A stretch of 6,983 bases of DNA from Planctomycetaceae bacterium. GTDB lineage: Bacteria; Planctomycetota; Planctomycetia; Pirellulales; Pirellulaceae. The DNA lies in assembly GCA_003455945.1 (NCBI GenBank), contig DMPQ01000497.1, forward strand, positions 9,293-16,275, read 5' to 3'. The position numbers and the translations under genes are program-made. Below the pieces are notes generated by a model. That model was not told where the DNA came from, searched no databases, and saw only the letters and a program-made list of their open reading frames with translations. This document shows positions 1 to 5,505 of the stretch, one piece after another (the first letter of the stretch is position 1; every line of letters starts with the position of its first letter).

Positions 1-38
1 CCGAGAATCGCAAGGAGGATCCCTGCTATCCGATCCAT
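1..38 (-). CDS. Possible start of a further minus-strand gene (window-truncated)
   Basis: An ATG at 38-36 opens a frame that runs off the window, giving MDRIAGILLAIL and part of a Gly codon. The short charged start followed by a hydrophobic run looks like the beginning of a signal peptide or membrane helix. It is on the same strand as the operon, after a gap typical of a new transcription unit. Only 12 residues are visible and no convincing ribosome-binding site precedes it, so this is tentative and no function can be named. Confidence 0.35.
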   Translation of the reverse strand, partial: MDRIAGILLAIL

Positions 39-200
39 GGTTGACCCGCTGACGAGAAGGAGAGACTCGAACCGAGCCTCTCGATGGTGCGATCAGGCGA
101 AACTCCGTCTCGCGCGAACCCGACGTTCCGGGACCTCGGCGGGATGGGGAGTCATGTACCTCGGACGCGTCCGACCCTCGGCCGGCCGCGAACGACAGGT

Positions 201-228
201 ATGGTAACAGAGTCGAAGCGAGTCGCAA
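201..228 (-). promoter_or_regulatory. Weak sigma70-like promoter candidate for a downstream minus-strand gene
   Basis: On the minus strand, TTGCGA (228-223) and TACCAT (206-201) are separated by 16 nt, each matching four of six consensus positions. It lies after the candidate terminator and before the possible start at position 38, so its placement is sensible. Such matches arise by chance, and bacteria of this type may not use consensus promoters. Confidence 0.17.
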
Positions 229-248
229 CCTCGAGGGGGGACCTCCGG

Positions 249-275
249 CAAAGAAGGTCCGAACGCTTCGGAACC
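249..275 (-). terminator. Candidate rho-independent terminator of the oxidase operon
   Basis: Read on the minus strand, TCCGAA and TTCGGA form a 6-bp stem around a GCG loop. It is extended by two G-C pairs across a single bulged base and followed directly by TTCTTTG. It lies about 95 nt after the last stop codon of the operon, where a terminator is expected. The T-run is short and interrupted, so it may be a weak terminator or only a 3'-end-stabilising hairpin. Confidence 0.4.
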
Positions 276-370
276 GACCTCCGGTTTCGGTCCTCCGGTG
301 CGTTGCGAGGGGACCTCAGGGCACGACACGGAACCGCGAGCGGCCACCCCGATCGAGTCGCTCTTTCCCT

Positions 371-673
371 TCAGGCGATCGCTTCGACCACCTGACTCGG
401 ACGGCGTCGGCAGAGGCGCCAGATGGCGAACGCCCACGCGCCGAGAATCGACGCCGGCATTCCGAGCATGAAGAGAATGCTCCAGTAGAAGCCTCGCGCC
501 AGCCCCGCCGAGCCCGCCGCCAACTGGTCCTTGCAGGTCGGACAAGCCGCCGCCGGATCGATCGGCAAGAGGAGCATCGCGATCGTCACGGCGACCAGCA
601 GAGCGATTCCGCTCCGCGACACCGATCGGCGAGTTCGCTGCATTCCGGTGATGGCCGGAGTTCGACGACTCAT
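371..673 (-). CDS. Small two-helix membrane protein with a CPTC motif, function unknown
   Basis: A protein of 100 residues with no named family I can assign, although it resembles small unnamed proteins I associate with planctomycete oxidase operons. A basic N-terminus (MQRTRRSVSRSG) precedes a hydrophobic stretch at 22-40. Then comes AAACPTCKDQL with C44 and C47, a second helix at about 63-86 (FYWSILFMLGMPASILGAW), and a basic end (CRRRPS). By the positive-inside rule both ends are cytoplasmic and the CPTC pair faces the periplasm, unless the first stretch is cleaved near AAA-C44. A copper-binding or thiol-redox role is inferred from the CxxC and the operon only. The start at 673 overlaps the previous stop as ATGA and has AGGAG 7 nt upstream; Met11 (643) is a less likely alternative. 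It is the last gene of the operon. Confidence 0.82.
   Translation of the reverse strand: MSRRTPAITGMQRTRRSVSRSGIALLVAVTIAMLLLPIDPAAACPTCKDQLAAGSAGLARGFYWSILFMLGMPASILGAWAFAIWRLCRRRPSQVVEAIA
670..673 (-). promoter_or_regulatory. ATGA stop-start overlap, DUF420 to CPTC protein
   Basis: The DUF420 stop and the CPTC-protein start share ATGA, preceded by AGGAG at 7 nt spacing. It is the second identical junction in a row and the best evidence that the small 100-residue gene is real and starts here. Confidence 0.85.
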
Positions 674-1128
674 GAGCCCGCTCCTGTCGCGGCCGAGGCA
701 GCGGTCGCCGGAAACCACCAGTACAGCATCAGATAGACGAGCACCCCGGTCACCGAGACGTACAGCCAGATCGGAAAGGCCCACTTCGCCACCTTCCGAT
801 GCGCGGCGCGTTCCCCCTTGAGCCCCAGGCGGATCGCCCAGATCGCGAGGACCGGAACGCCCATCGCCAAGATGACGTGCGAAGCGAGCAGCGGGTAGTA
901 GAACCACGCGGCCGTCGGATACGTCTCGCGAGGAAAGAGCTTGCTGCCCGCCATCGCGTGGTAGGTCAGGTAGCTGACCAGGAAGAGGGCCGAGACGCCG
1001 AAGGCGGAGAGCATCGCATTGCGATGCAGCGACTCGCGTCCCGACTTGATCGTCAGCAGACCGACGATCAGCAACAGCGTGGCGACTCCGTTGAGCGACG
1101 CGTTGACATGCGGCAATCGATCGATCAT
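670..1128 (-). CDS. DUF420 membrane protein, probable oxidase assembly factor (YozB/CtaM-like)
   Basis: A four-helix membrane protein of 152 residues matching the DUF420 family in length and pattern. Helices are near 10-27, 38-57, 74-99 and 116-139. Histidines sit where the family keeps them: H7 (LPHVNASLNG), H35 (LHRNAM), H57 (LTYHAM), H84 (SHVILA) and H110 (HRKVAKWAFPIWLYV). In Bacillus subtilis and Staphylococcus aureus, members named YozB/CtaM are needed for functional heme A-containing oxidases; the biochemical role is not settled as far as I know. The start codon overlaps the SCO stop in an ATGA (1128-1125), with GGAG 7 nt upstream, so translation is probably coupled. The stop overlaps the next gene in the same way. 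The family call is strong; the maturation role comes from homologues and context. Confidence 0.92.
   Translation of the reverse strand: MIDRLPHVNASLNGVATLLLIVGLLTIKSGRESLHRNAMLSAFGVSALFLVSYLTYHAMAGSKLFPRETYPTAAWFYYPLLASHVILAMGVPVLAIWAIRLGLKGERAAHRKVAKWAFPIWLYVSVTGVLVYLMLYWWFPATAASAATGAGS
1125..1128 (-). promoter_or_regulatory. ATGA stop-start overlap, SCO to DUF420
   Basis: The SCO stop TGA and the DUF420 start ATG share bases in ATGA, with a GGAG 7 nt before the ATG inside the SCO coding end. This arrangement is typical of translational coupling by reinitiation and fixes the DUF420 start. Confidence 0.88.
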
Positions 1129-2603
1129 CGGTTCGCTCCGTTCCCGTCCGACTCGGACGCGCTCGCCCGGTCCGCCGAATCGCGTCCGTCGTCGCCGGCG
1201 GTCGTCTCGCCGGCCCCCGATTCGCCGTCGTCGCTGCCGTCCGTCTCGGTTCCGTCCGGCGACTCGTCCCCTTCGTCGTCCGGTGACGGCGGCGGCGGAG
1301 GTGTCAGGTCGGGCGGTTCGGTCTCGGCCGACAGGCGGTCGATCGCCAGACGGAGTTCGACGATCGCGGCATCGTCGTCGAAGCGATACTTCCCTCGCAC
1401 ACGCCCCCACTTGTCCATCAGGATCAGGTGTTCGTCGTGCGCTTCGCCGTCGGCAAAGGCGGTGAAGAACTCCGAAGCGACTCGCCGCGTCTGCAGCGGC
1501 TCGCCGACCAGGAACTTCCACGTGTCGTCGTCGTCGGCCAGCCCGAGTCCGCGGGCGTAGGCATCGAGCTTGACCGGAACGTCATGCGCCGAGTCGCTCG
1601 TGATGCTGACGAACTCGATCCCCTTGCCGGCCAGCGACTGGTGAAGCGAGGCGACTCGTTCGTTCATCCGCTTGCAGATCGACGGGCAGCGAGTGAAGAA
1701 GAAGCTCGTCACCCAGACCTTGCCGGCCATCGACTCGGAGCGGAACAGCCGGCCGTGCCGGTCGACCAGATCGAAGCGATCGGTCCACTCCTTCGATTTC
1801 CACGAATCGCCGATCAGTTCGGCGACCGCCTGAGGCGTAATGACGGTGCGCGCCGGTTCGGCGTGAGTCGCCCCGTGTTCGAGTTCGGCAGGATCACCGC
1901 CGTCCGTGTACGGAACTCGCGTTTCGACCTCGATCTCGCCCGGCGGAGACGATTCGGCAAGACAGGTGTCGACGACCTCGAACAGACGATCGAGCTCCTT
2001 CGTCTGTTCCCAATCGATCCGATCCCGATAGCGTCCCCAGCGATCGATCACCATCAGACTGGTCGCGTGCGTTTCGGGGCCGACCGAAATATGGAAGTTG
2101 CCGGTGCCGATCTCCTTGATCCGATCGATCGGCCCGGTCAGGAACTTCCACCGCTCAGGATCCGCCTCGTACTTGTTCGCGTAGGCGGAGAGGATCGCGG
2201 GCGAGTCGTAGGCGGGATCGCAGGTGATGCTGACGAAGGTGACGTCCCGGTCCTTCAACCGCGACTGCAGTCCGCGGATCGCCTCGTTCTGTCGCTTGCA
2301 GACTGACGGGCAGCGCGAGAAGAAGAAGCTGACGACCCAGACCTTCCCCTGGACATCGGCGGTCCGCCACGGTGTGCCGGCTCGTTCGGTCAGCTCGAAG
2401 TCGTCGATCTTGGGGAGCCGATCCCAGCGAACCTGATAGATCTCGTGTTGCGGCTGAGCATGAGCCTCGTCGATCGGCGCCGACTCGCGACCGCGAAAGC
2501 GCAACACGGTCAGCAGCGTCAGCACGATCGCTGCGCCGAGCACGATGGTCGAACCGAGCACGCCGGGTCGGCGAAAGAACGACCCGCCTTCGTCACCGCT
2601 CAT
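1125..2603 (-). CDS. sco: Tandem double-domain SCO1/SenC copper chaperone
   Basis: A 492-residue membrane-anchored protein with two complete SCO thioredoxin-fold domains; ordinary bacterial SCO proteins have one in about 200 residues. SCO proteins deliver copper to, or reduce the cysteines of, the CuA site on oxidase subunit II. One helix (about 15-36) anchors the protein with the domains in the periplasm. Domain 1 (about 60-215) has CPSVCK (C98, C102) and H179, eight residues before the Asp of VIDRWG. Domain 2 (about 265-425) has CPSICK (C306, C310) and H389, with the same spacing to LMDKWG. Both copper sites thus look intact. In domain 2, SITSDSAHD replaces the usual SIT.DP..D. A Pro run and a strongly acidic Asp/Glu/Ser/Gly tail (about 428-492) end the protein. 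The start at 2603 has an excellent GAGGAGGAG 6 nt upstream; the longer frame to 2696 lies inside the subunit IV gene. Its stop overlaps the next start as ATGA. Confidence 0.95.
   Translation of the reverse strand: MSGDEGGSFFRRPGVLGSTIVLGAAIVLTLLTVLRFRGRESAPIDEAHAQPQHEIYQVRWDRLPKIDDFELTERAGTPWRTADVQGKVWVVSFFFSRCPSVCKRQNEAIRGLQSRLKDRDVTFVSITCDPAYDSPAILSAYANKYEADPERWKFLTGPIDRIKEIGTGNFHISVGPETHATSLMVIDRWGRYRDRIDWEQTKELDRLFEVVDTCLAESSPPGEIEVETRVPYTDGGDPAELEHGATHAEPARTVITPQAVAELIGDSWKSKEWTDRFDLVDRHGRLFRSESMAGKVWVTSFFFTRCPSICKRMNERVASLHQSLAGKGIEFVSITSDSAHDVPVKLDAYARGLGLADDDDTWKFLVGEPLQTRRVASEFFTAFADGEAHDEHLILMDKWGRVRGKYRFDDDAAIVELRLAIDRLSAETEPPDLTPPPPPSPDDEGDESPDGTETDGSDDGESGAGETTAGDDGRDSADRASASESDGNGANR
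1669..1721 (-). repeat. Direct DNA repeat: second SCO copper-motif segment
   Basis: This 53-nt segment encodes the CPSICK region of SCO domain 2. It aligns without gaps to 2293-2345, which encodes CPSVCK in domain 1, with 45 of 53 positions identical by my manual count. The similarity at DNA level marks the two domains as an internal duplication, or as copies kept alike by strong constraint or gene conversion. Confidence 0.8.
2293..2345 (-). repeat. Direct DNA repeat: first SCO copper-motif segment
   Basis: Partner of the segment at 1669-1721, in SCO domain 1, about 620 bp away. The shared blocks include CGCTTGCAGA, GACGGGCAGCG, GAAGAAGAAGCT and ACCCAGACCTT on the plus strand. Flanking parts of the domains are more diverged. 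Confidence 0.8.
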
Positions 2604-2634
2604 CGCTCGCTCCTCCTCGGCAGTCCGTTCGGCC

Positions 2635-3126
2635 TCATGGCGTTCCCTGCGCGGCGTTCGATTCGTCAGCCGCTTCTTCGGACGGCGCGACCGCACCGGC
2701 GTCGGGATCGCCGGCCTCGGGATGTCCGGCCTCGGGATGCCCGGCTGCCGATCCGCCGACCGAATCGGCCGTCACGGATCCTTCGCTCGCATGTCGCCAG
2801 CGACTCTCGGCGTAGTGCCGCGTCCGGCGGGCGATGTCGGGGACGAGAGCCGCGACGAGCAGGATCGCCATCACGACGGTCGGCAGCGTCAGCGCGTACT
2901 TCCACGCCCGCTCCCACCGCAGATGCATGAAGTACGAGATGACCAGGAATGCCTTAGCGCACGAGACGCCGAGCATCAGGGTCCACCCGACGGTCCGATC
3001 GTTCATCAGCGGTGAGCTGGCGACCGCGAACGAGATCGCGGTCAGCACGCAGAGCGCCCCGAAGACCTTCAGAAAGAGCCCGGTCTGGTTGCCGCCGGCA
3101 GCATGATCGGAATGCGGATCGGTCAT
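2635..3126 (-). CDS. Cytochrome c oxidase subunit IV, prokaryotic (COX4_pro type)
   Basis: A small accessory membrane subunit of the oxidase, 163 residues, resembling the CtaF/CyoD family. Three helices are visible: about 16-38, 46-69 and 77-99. The middle one carries the family block CAKAFLVISYFMHLRWE (56-72). The third helix leads to LVPDIARRTRHYAE. The core of about 110 residues matches the family's usual size. Beyond it is an extra 50-residue hydrophilic tail, with imperfect pentapeptides AAGHP, EAGHP and EAGDP at 127-141, then acidic and Ala-rich sequence. The start at 3126 begins MTDPHSDHAAGG, a His-containing N-terminus I associate with this family, with a GGAG about 10 nt upstream. 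It lies 84 nt after ctaE, and the SCO gene follows after 31 nt. Subunit IV is thought to stabilise the complex and has no redox centre. I give no symbol because naming in this family is inconsistent. Confidence 0.9.
   Translation of the reverse strand: MTDPHSDHAAGGNQTGLFLKVFGALCVLTAISFAVASSPLMNDRTVGWTLMLGVSCAKAFLVISYFMHLRWERAWKYALTLPTVVMAILLVAALVPDIARRTRHYAESRWRHASEGSVTADSVGGSAAGHPEAGHPEAGDPDAGAVAPSEEAADESNAAQGTP
2704..2748 (-). repeat. 15-bp tandem repeat in the subunit IV tail
   Basis: Three adjacent 15-bp units (2704-2718, 2719-2733, 2734-2748) share the form GGGAT-N-N-CCGGC-N-N-C on the plus strand. In the coding direction they encode AAGHP, EAGHP and EAGDP. The period is a multiple of three, so changes in copy number would keep the reading frame. 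The repeat lies wholly in the hydrophilic C-terminal extension, outside the conserved core. Confidence 0.8.
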
Positions 3127-3210
3127 CGCGGAAGGACTCCGGAGGTCATTTCGGGCACGGCAGCAGCGAGATCGCCTCGCGCGGGACGCGTTCGACGTTC
3201 GGCCATCCGA

Positions 3211-4467
3211 TCAGAACAGGTAGAGGAGCGGGAAGAGGAAGATCCAGACCAGGTCGACGAAGTGCCAGTAGAGCCCGAGGTTCTCGACCATCGTCGCTCG
3301 CGACGCACCGAGTCGGAGCGGGAGCATCAGGCCGAAGGCGAACAGACCGATGAAGACGTGCAGCGCATGAAAGCCGGTCAGCAGAAAGTAGGTATCGGCC
3401 CACGTGTTGCCGCTGGGGATCATCAGCGGCAGATCCAGGTGCAGCCCCTCGGCAACGCCGTGTTCCAGTTCGGCCACCTTGGCCAGCATTCGCGTCCGCC
3501 CCTCGAGCCGATCGACCTCCTGGATCAGGCGATTCCGTTCGGTGTCGAGCGTCGTCTGTTCGGCGTACAGCTCGGTCCGTTCCGCGGTTTCGGCGGTGCG
3601 AGCCGCGGTCTCCTCGTCGCTCGGCGTCTCGCCTGCCTGCTCCCGAGCGGCTCGTTCCTGCTCGGCCGCATCGATCGCGGCGAGGCGTTCCGTGATCGCC
3701 GCGGCTCGTTCTTCCGCGGCCTTCTTCGATGCCCGAGCCGCTTCGAGCGGAGCGGCGAGCGAAGCGGCCTCGTCCTTCAGGAACTCCTCCAGCACCGCAT
3801 CATGTCCGAGCGGGTAGACCGCATGGGCGAAGGCGGCGAGGGCGAGCCGCTGACGGACCGGATCGGTCTCGCGGCCGACCGAGAACGAGGTCCATTGCAC
3901 CAGGTGCTCGCGCACCTCCTGCAGTTCGCGCACCTGCTCCGCCGTCTCGGGGCCGGCGATTCCCTGTTCGCTCGCCTGCTGCAGTCGACTCACCTGAGCG
4001 GCGATCGACTGCCCGACCGCCGAGACGTAGTAGACGTCGGGCTTGTCGTAGATGCCGCTTCGTGGACGCGCCGGATGGATCCCATGCGCGAACTTCTGCG
4101 AGTACTCGTACCCCTTCACGCCGAGAAAGACCGATCCGAGCAGCAACGTCGCGACGAACCACCGCTTGGCGACGTCTGCCCGATCCTGCTTGGCCGCCTC
4201 GAACGCGAGCACGATCGTCACGCTCGAACAGATCAGCACGAAGGTGTTCGCGGCGCCGATCCACTCGACGAGATGGACCTGAGTCGGGGTCGGCCAAGTC
4301 CCTTCGGGAACGCCGAACCGGAGCACGATGTAGGCGCCGATCAGCCCCGCGAAGAACATGATCTCGGTCGACAGGAAGACCCACAGGCAGAGCTTGCCGC
4401 GAGGGATCGGCAGGCCCGGCTCGTAGCTCAGCGCGACGGCGTGACCGGTTTCGTGCGGGTGCGACAT
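3211..4467 (-). CDS. ctaE: Cytochrome c oxidase subunit III with a large helical insertion
   Basis: A structural subunit of the oxidase, 418 residues. The short bacterial five-helix form is about 200 residues, so this one is roughly doubled. Helices are near 26-50 (with the conserved Glu E35 in [14 protein letters not shown]), 66-90, 102-121 (ending GYEYSQKF), 357-383 ([12 protein letters not shown]) and 399-417 ([17 protein letters not shown]), all classic subunit III blocks in order. Between helices 3 and 4, where about 15-30 residues are usual, lie about 220 residues (130-350). Most are charged and Ala/Glu/Arg-rich, with likely helical hairpins at 223-338. By known subunit III topology this loop faces the periplasm. 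The open frame extends to 5208 inside ctaB, but that part is out-of-frame shadow. I start at 4467, where the protein begins MSHPHETGH, 65 nt after ctaB. No strong ribosome-binding site is visible there, only a weak GAAG. Confidence 0.94.
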   Translation of the reverse strand: MSHPHETGHAVALSYEPGLPIPRGKLCLWVFLSTEIMFFAGLIGAYIVLRFGVPEGTWPTPTQVHLVEWIGAANTFVLICSSVTIVLAFEAAKQDRADVAKRWFVATLLLGSVFLGVKGYEYSQKFAHGIHPARPRSGIYDKPDVYYVSAVGQSIAAQVSRLQQASEQGIAGPETAEQVRELQEVREHLVQWTSFSVGRETDPVRQRLALAAFAHAVYPLGHDAVLEEFLKDEAASLAAPLEAARASKKAAEERAAAITERLAAIDAAEQERAAREQAGETPSDEETAARTAETAERTELYAEQTTLDTERNRLIQEVDRLEGRTRMLAKVAELEHGVAEGLHLDLPLMIPSGNTWADTYFLLTGFHALHVFIGLFAFGLMLPLRLGASRATMVENLGLYWHFVDLVWIFLFPLLYLF

Positions 4468-4532
4468 GGTTCGGACTTCGGGAATCGCGGAGAGAAGCAA
4501 AGGGGGAGCGGATCTGAGGTCACGGGGGACGA

Positions 4533-5444
4533 TCAGAACAGGGTCGCCAGCAGCATCGCCGCCATCGTCAGCGGCAGATGCAGCAGCGAGACGCGGAGCA
4601 GACGCTTGGCAGTGTCGTCGTTGCGCGACGCCAGGAACCGCTCCGCCGCCCGCAGATAGACGAGCGTCGGCAGGAGCACGACCGCGGCATAGCCCCAGCG
4701 GACGAAACCTTCGAGCACCCAGGCCGGCGCAAGCACGGTCGGGATCAGCAGAGCGGCAGTCGCTACCGCCTCGATCCCCGACCAGTAACCGGTCGGATCG
4801 ACGACCGGCAGCATCTTCATTCCTCCCTGCTCGTACTCGCGGCGATACTTCCAGGCGATCGCCATGAAGTGCGGGAACTGCCACAGGAAGAGCACGCCGA
4901 AGAGCGAGACGATCCAGACGTGCGTCGGCGCTCCGGTCGCGTACCAGCCGATCAGCACCGGCATGGCGCCGGCCACCGCGCCGACGATCGTGTTGGTCCA
5001 GGTGCGCGTCTTGAGCGGCGTGTAGACCCAGACGTAGAGGACCCAGGTTCCGATCCCCAGCCACGCGGCGGTCGCGCCGACGGTGGTGGCGAGCCAGACG
5101 GTGCCGATGCAGAAGGTGACGGTCCCGAACACCACCACCTCGTTCGTTCCCAGCCGCCGAGCCGGGAGAGGGCGATTGCGAGTCCGATGCATGCGGGCAT
5201 CGAGCCATCGTTCGATCGCCTGGTTCAGCGCACTGCCGCTCGCCGCGATCAGGAACGTGCCGATCAGCGCATGCAGCACGGACGACGGAGCGACCGGCGC
5301 GACGGTCGACGCCAGATAGCCGGCCGCCGCGACCGTCGCGAGAACCATCACCGAAATCCTCGGCTTGGTCAGAACGACGTAATCGCGCAGGCGCGACGTG
5401 CGGACCGCAGGGGTCTTTTCGAGAGACATCGTTTCGCTCGTCAT
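4533..5444 (-). CDS. ctaB: Protoheme IX farnesyltransferase (heme O synthase)
   Basis: A 303-residue UbiA-superfamily prenyltransferase of the cytoplasmic membrane. It transfers a farnesyl group from farnesyl diphosphate to heme b, giving heme O, the substrate of CtaA. The N-terminal family block is [15 protein letters not shown] (21-35). The first diphosphate/Mg-binding motif is at 74-92: N74, E78, D82, then [10 protein letters not shown]. Here Glu replaces the first Asp of the usual NxxxDxxxD. The later heme O synthase block [17 protein letters not shown] runs from 188 to 204 and is followed by [11 protein letters not shown]. About nine hydrophobic helices fit the fold, and the length is typical. 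The start at 5444 has a GGAGG about 11 nt upstream; Met6 (5429) has no comparable site. It sits between ctaA and ctaE, so heme biosynthesis is embedded between structural subunits. Confidence 0.97.
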   Translation of the reverse strand: MTSETMSLEKTPAVRTSRLRDYVVLTKPRISVMVLATVAAAGYLASTVAPVAPSSVLHALIGTFLIAASGSALNQAIERWLDARMHRTRNRPLPARRLGTNEVVVFGTVTFCIGTVWLATTVGATAAWLGIGTWVLYVWVYTPLKTRTWTNTIVGAVAGAMPVLIGWYATGAPTHVWIVSLFGVLFLWQFPHFMAIAWKYRREYEQGGMKMLPVVDPTGYWSGIEAVATAALLIPTVLAPAWVLEGFVRWGYAAVVLLPTLVYLRAAERFLASRNDDTAKRLLRVSLLHLPLTMAAMLLATLF

Positions 5445-5505
5445 CGCTTGGCTTCCCTCCGCGCCATCGCGGTCGTTCGGTCAGTCTGCGTCCGTTCCGT
5501 GCCGT

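Larger units (their letters stand above)
39..370. other. Intergenic region after the oxidase operon
   Basis: I see no convincing gene in these 332 bases. Open frames across them (for example plus 84-395 and minus 93-545) are Arg/Pro/Ser-rich translations typical of G+C-rich shadow frames, and the minus one clashes with the well-supported end of the CPTC gene. The stretch holds a hairpin with a following pyrimidine-rich run (249-276), three GGGACCTC octamers (130, 238 and 310), a weak promoter candidate (201-228) and a 10-bp palindrome CGGCCGGCCG at 179-188. The likely content is the operon's 3' end plus the 5' region of the next minus-strand unit. Confidence 0.6.

Noticed and set aside
93..545. 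Minus-strand 150-codon frame overlapping the end of the operon
   Set aside because: It overlaps the CPTC gene in another frame and has low-complexity Arg/Gly/Ser composition with no motif. The CPTC gene has better start signals and membrane helices.
2604..2696. N-terminal extension of the SCO frame to 2696
   Set aside because: It overlaps the end of the subunit IV gene and is highly charged. The ATG at 2603 has a strong GAGGAGGAG site and leads directly to the anchor helix.
3103..4659. Long plus-strand open frame (518 codons) opposite ctaE
   Set aside because: It is antisense to a gene with clear subunit III motifs. Its product is Arg/Gln/Asp-rich without recognisable domains, a usual by-product of G+C-rich coding DNA.
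4468..5208. N-terminal extension of the ctaE frame up to 5208
   Set aside because: This part overlaps ctaB in another frame and reads as Arg/Ala/Asp shadow. The real protein begins at MSHPHETGH (4467), just before the first helix.
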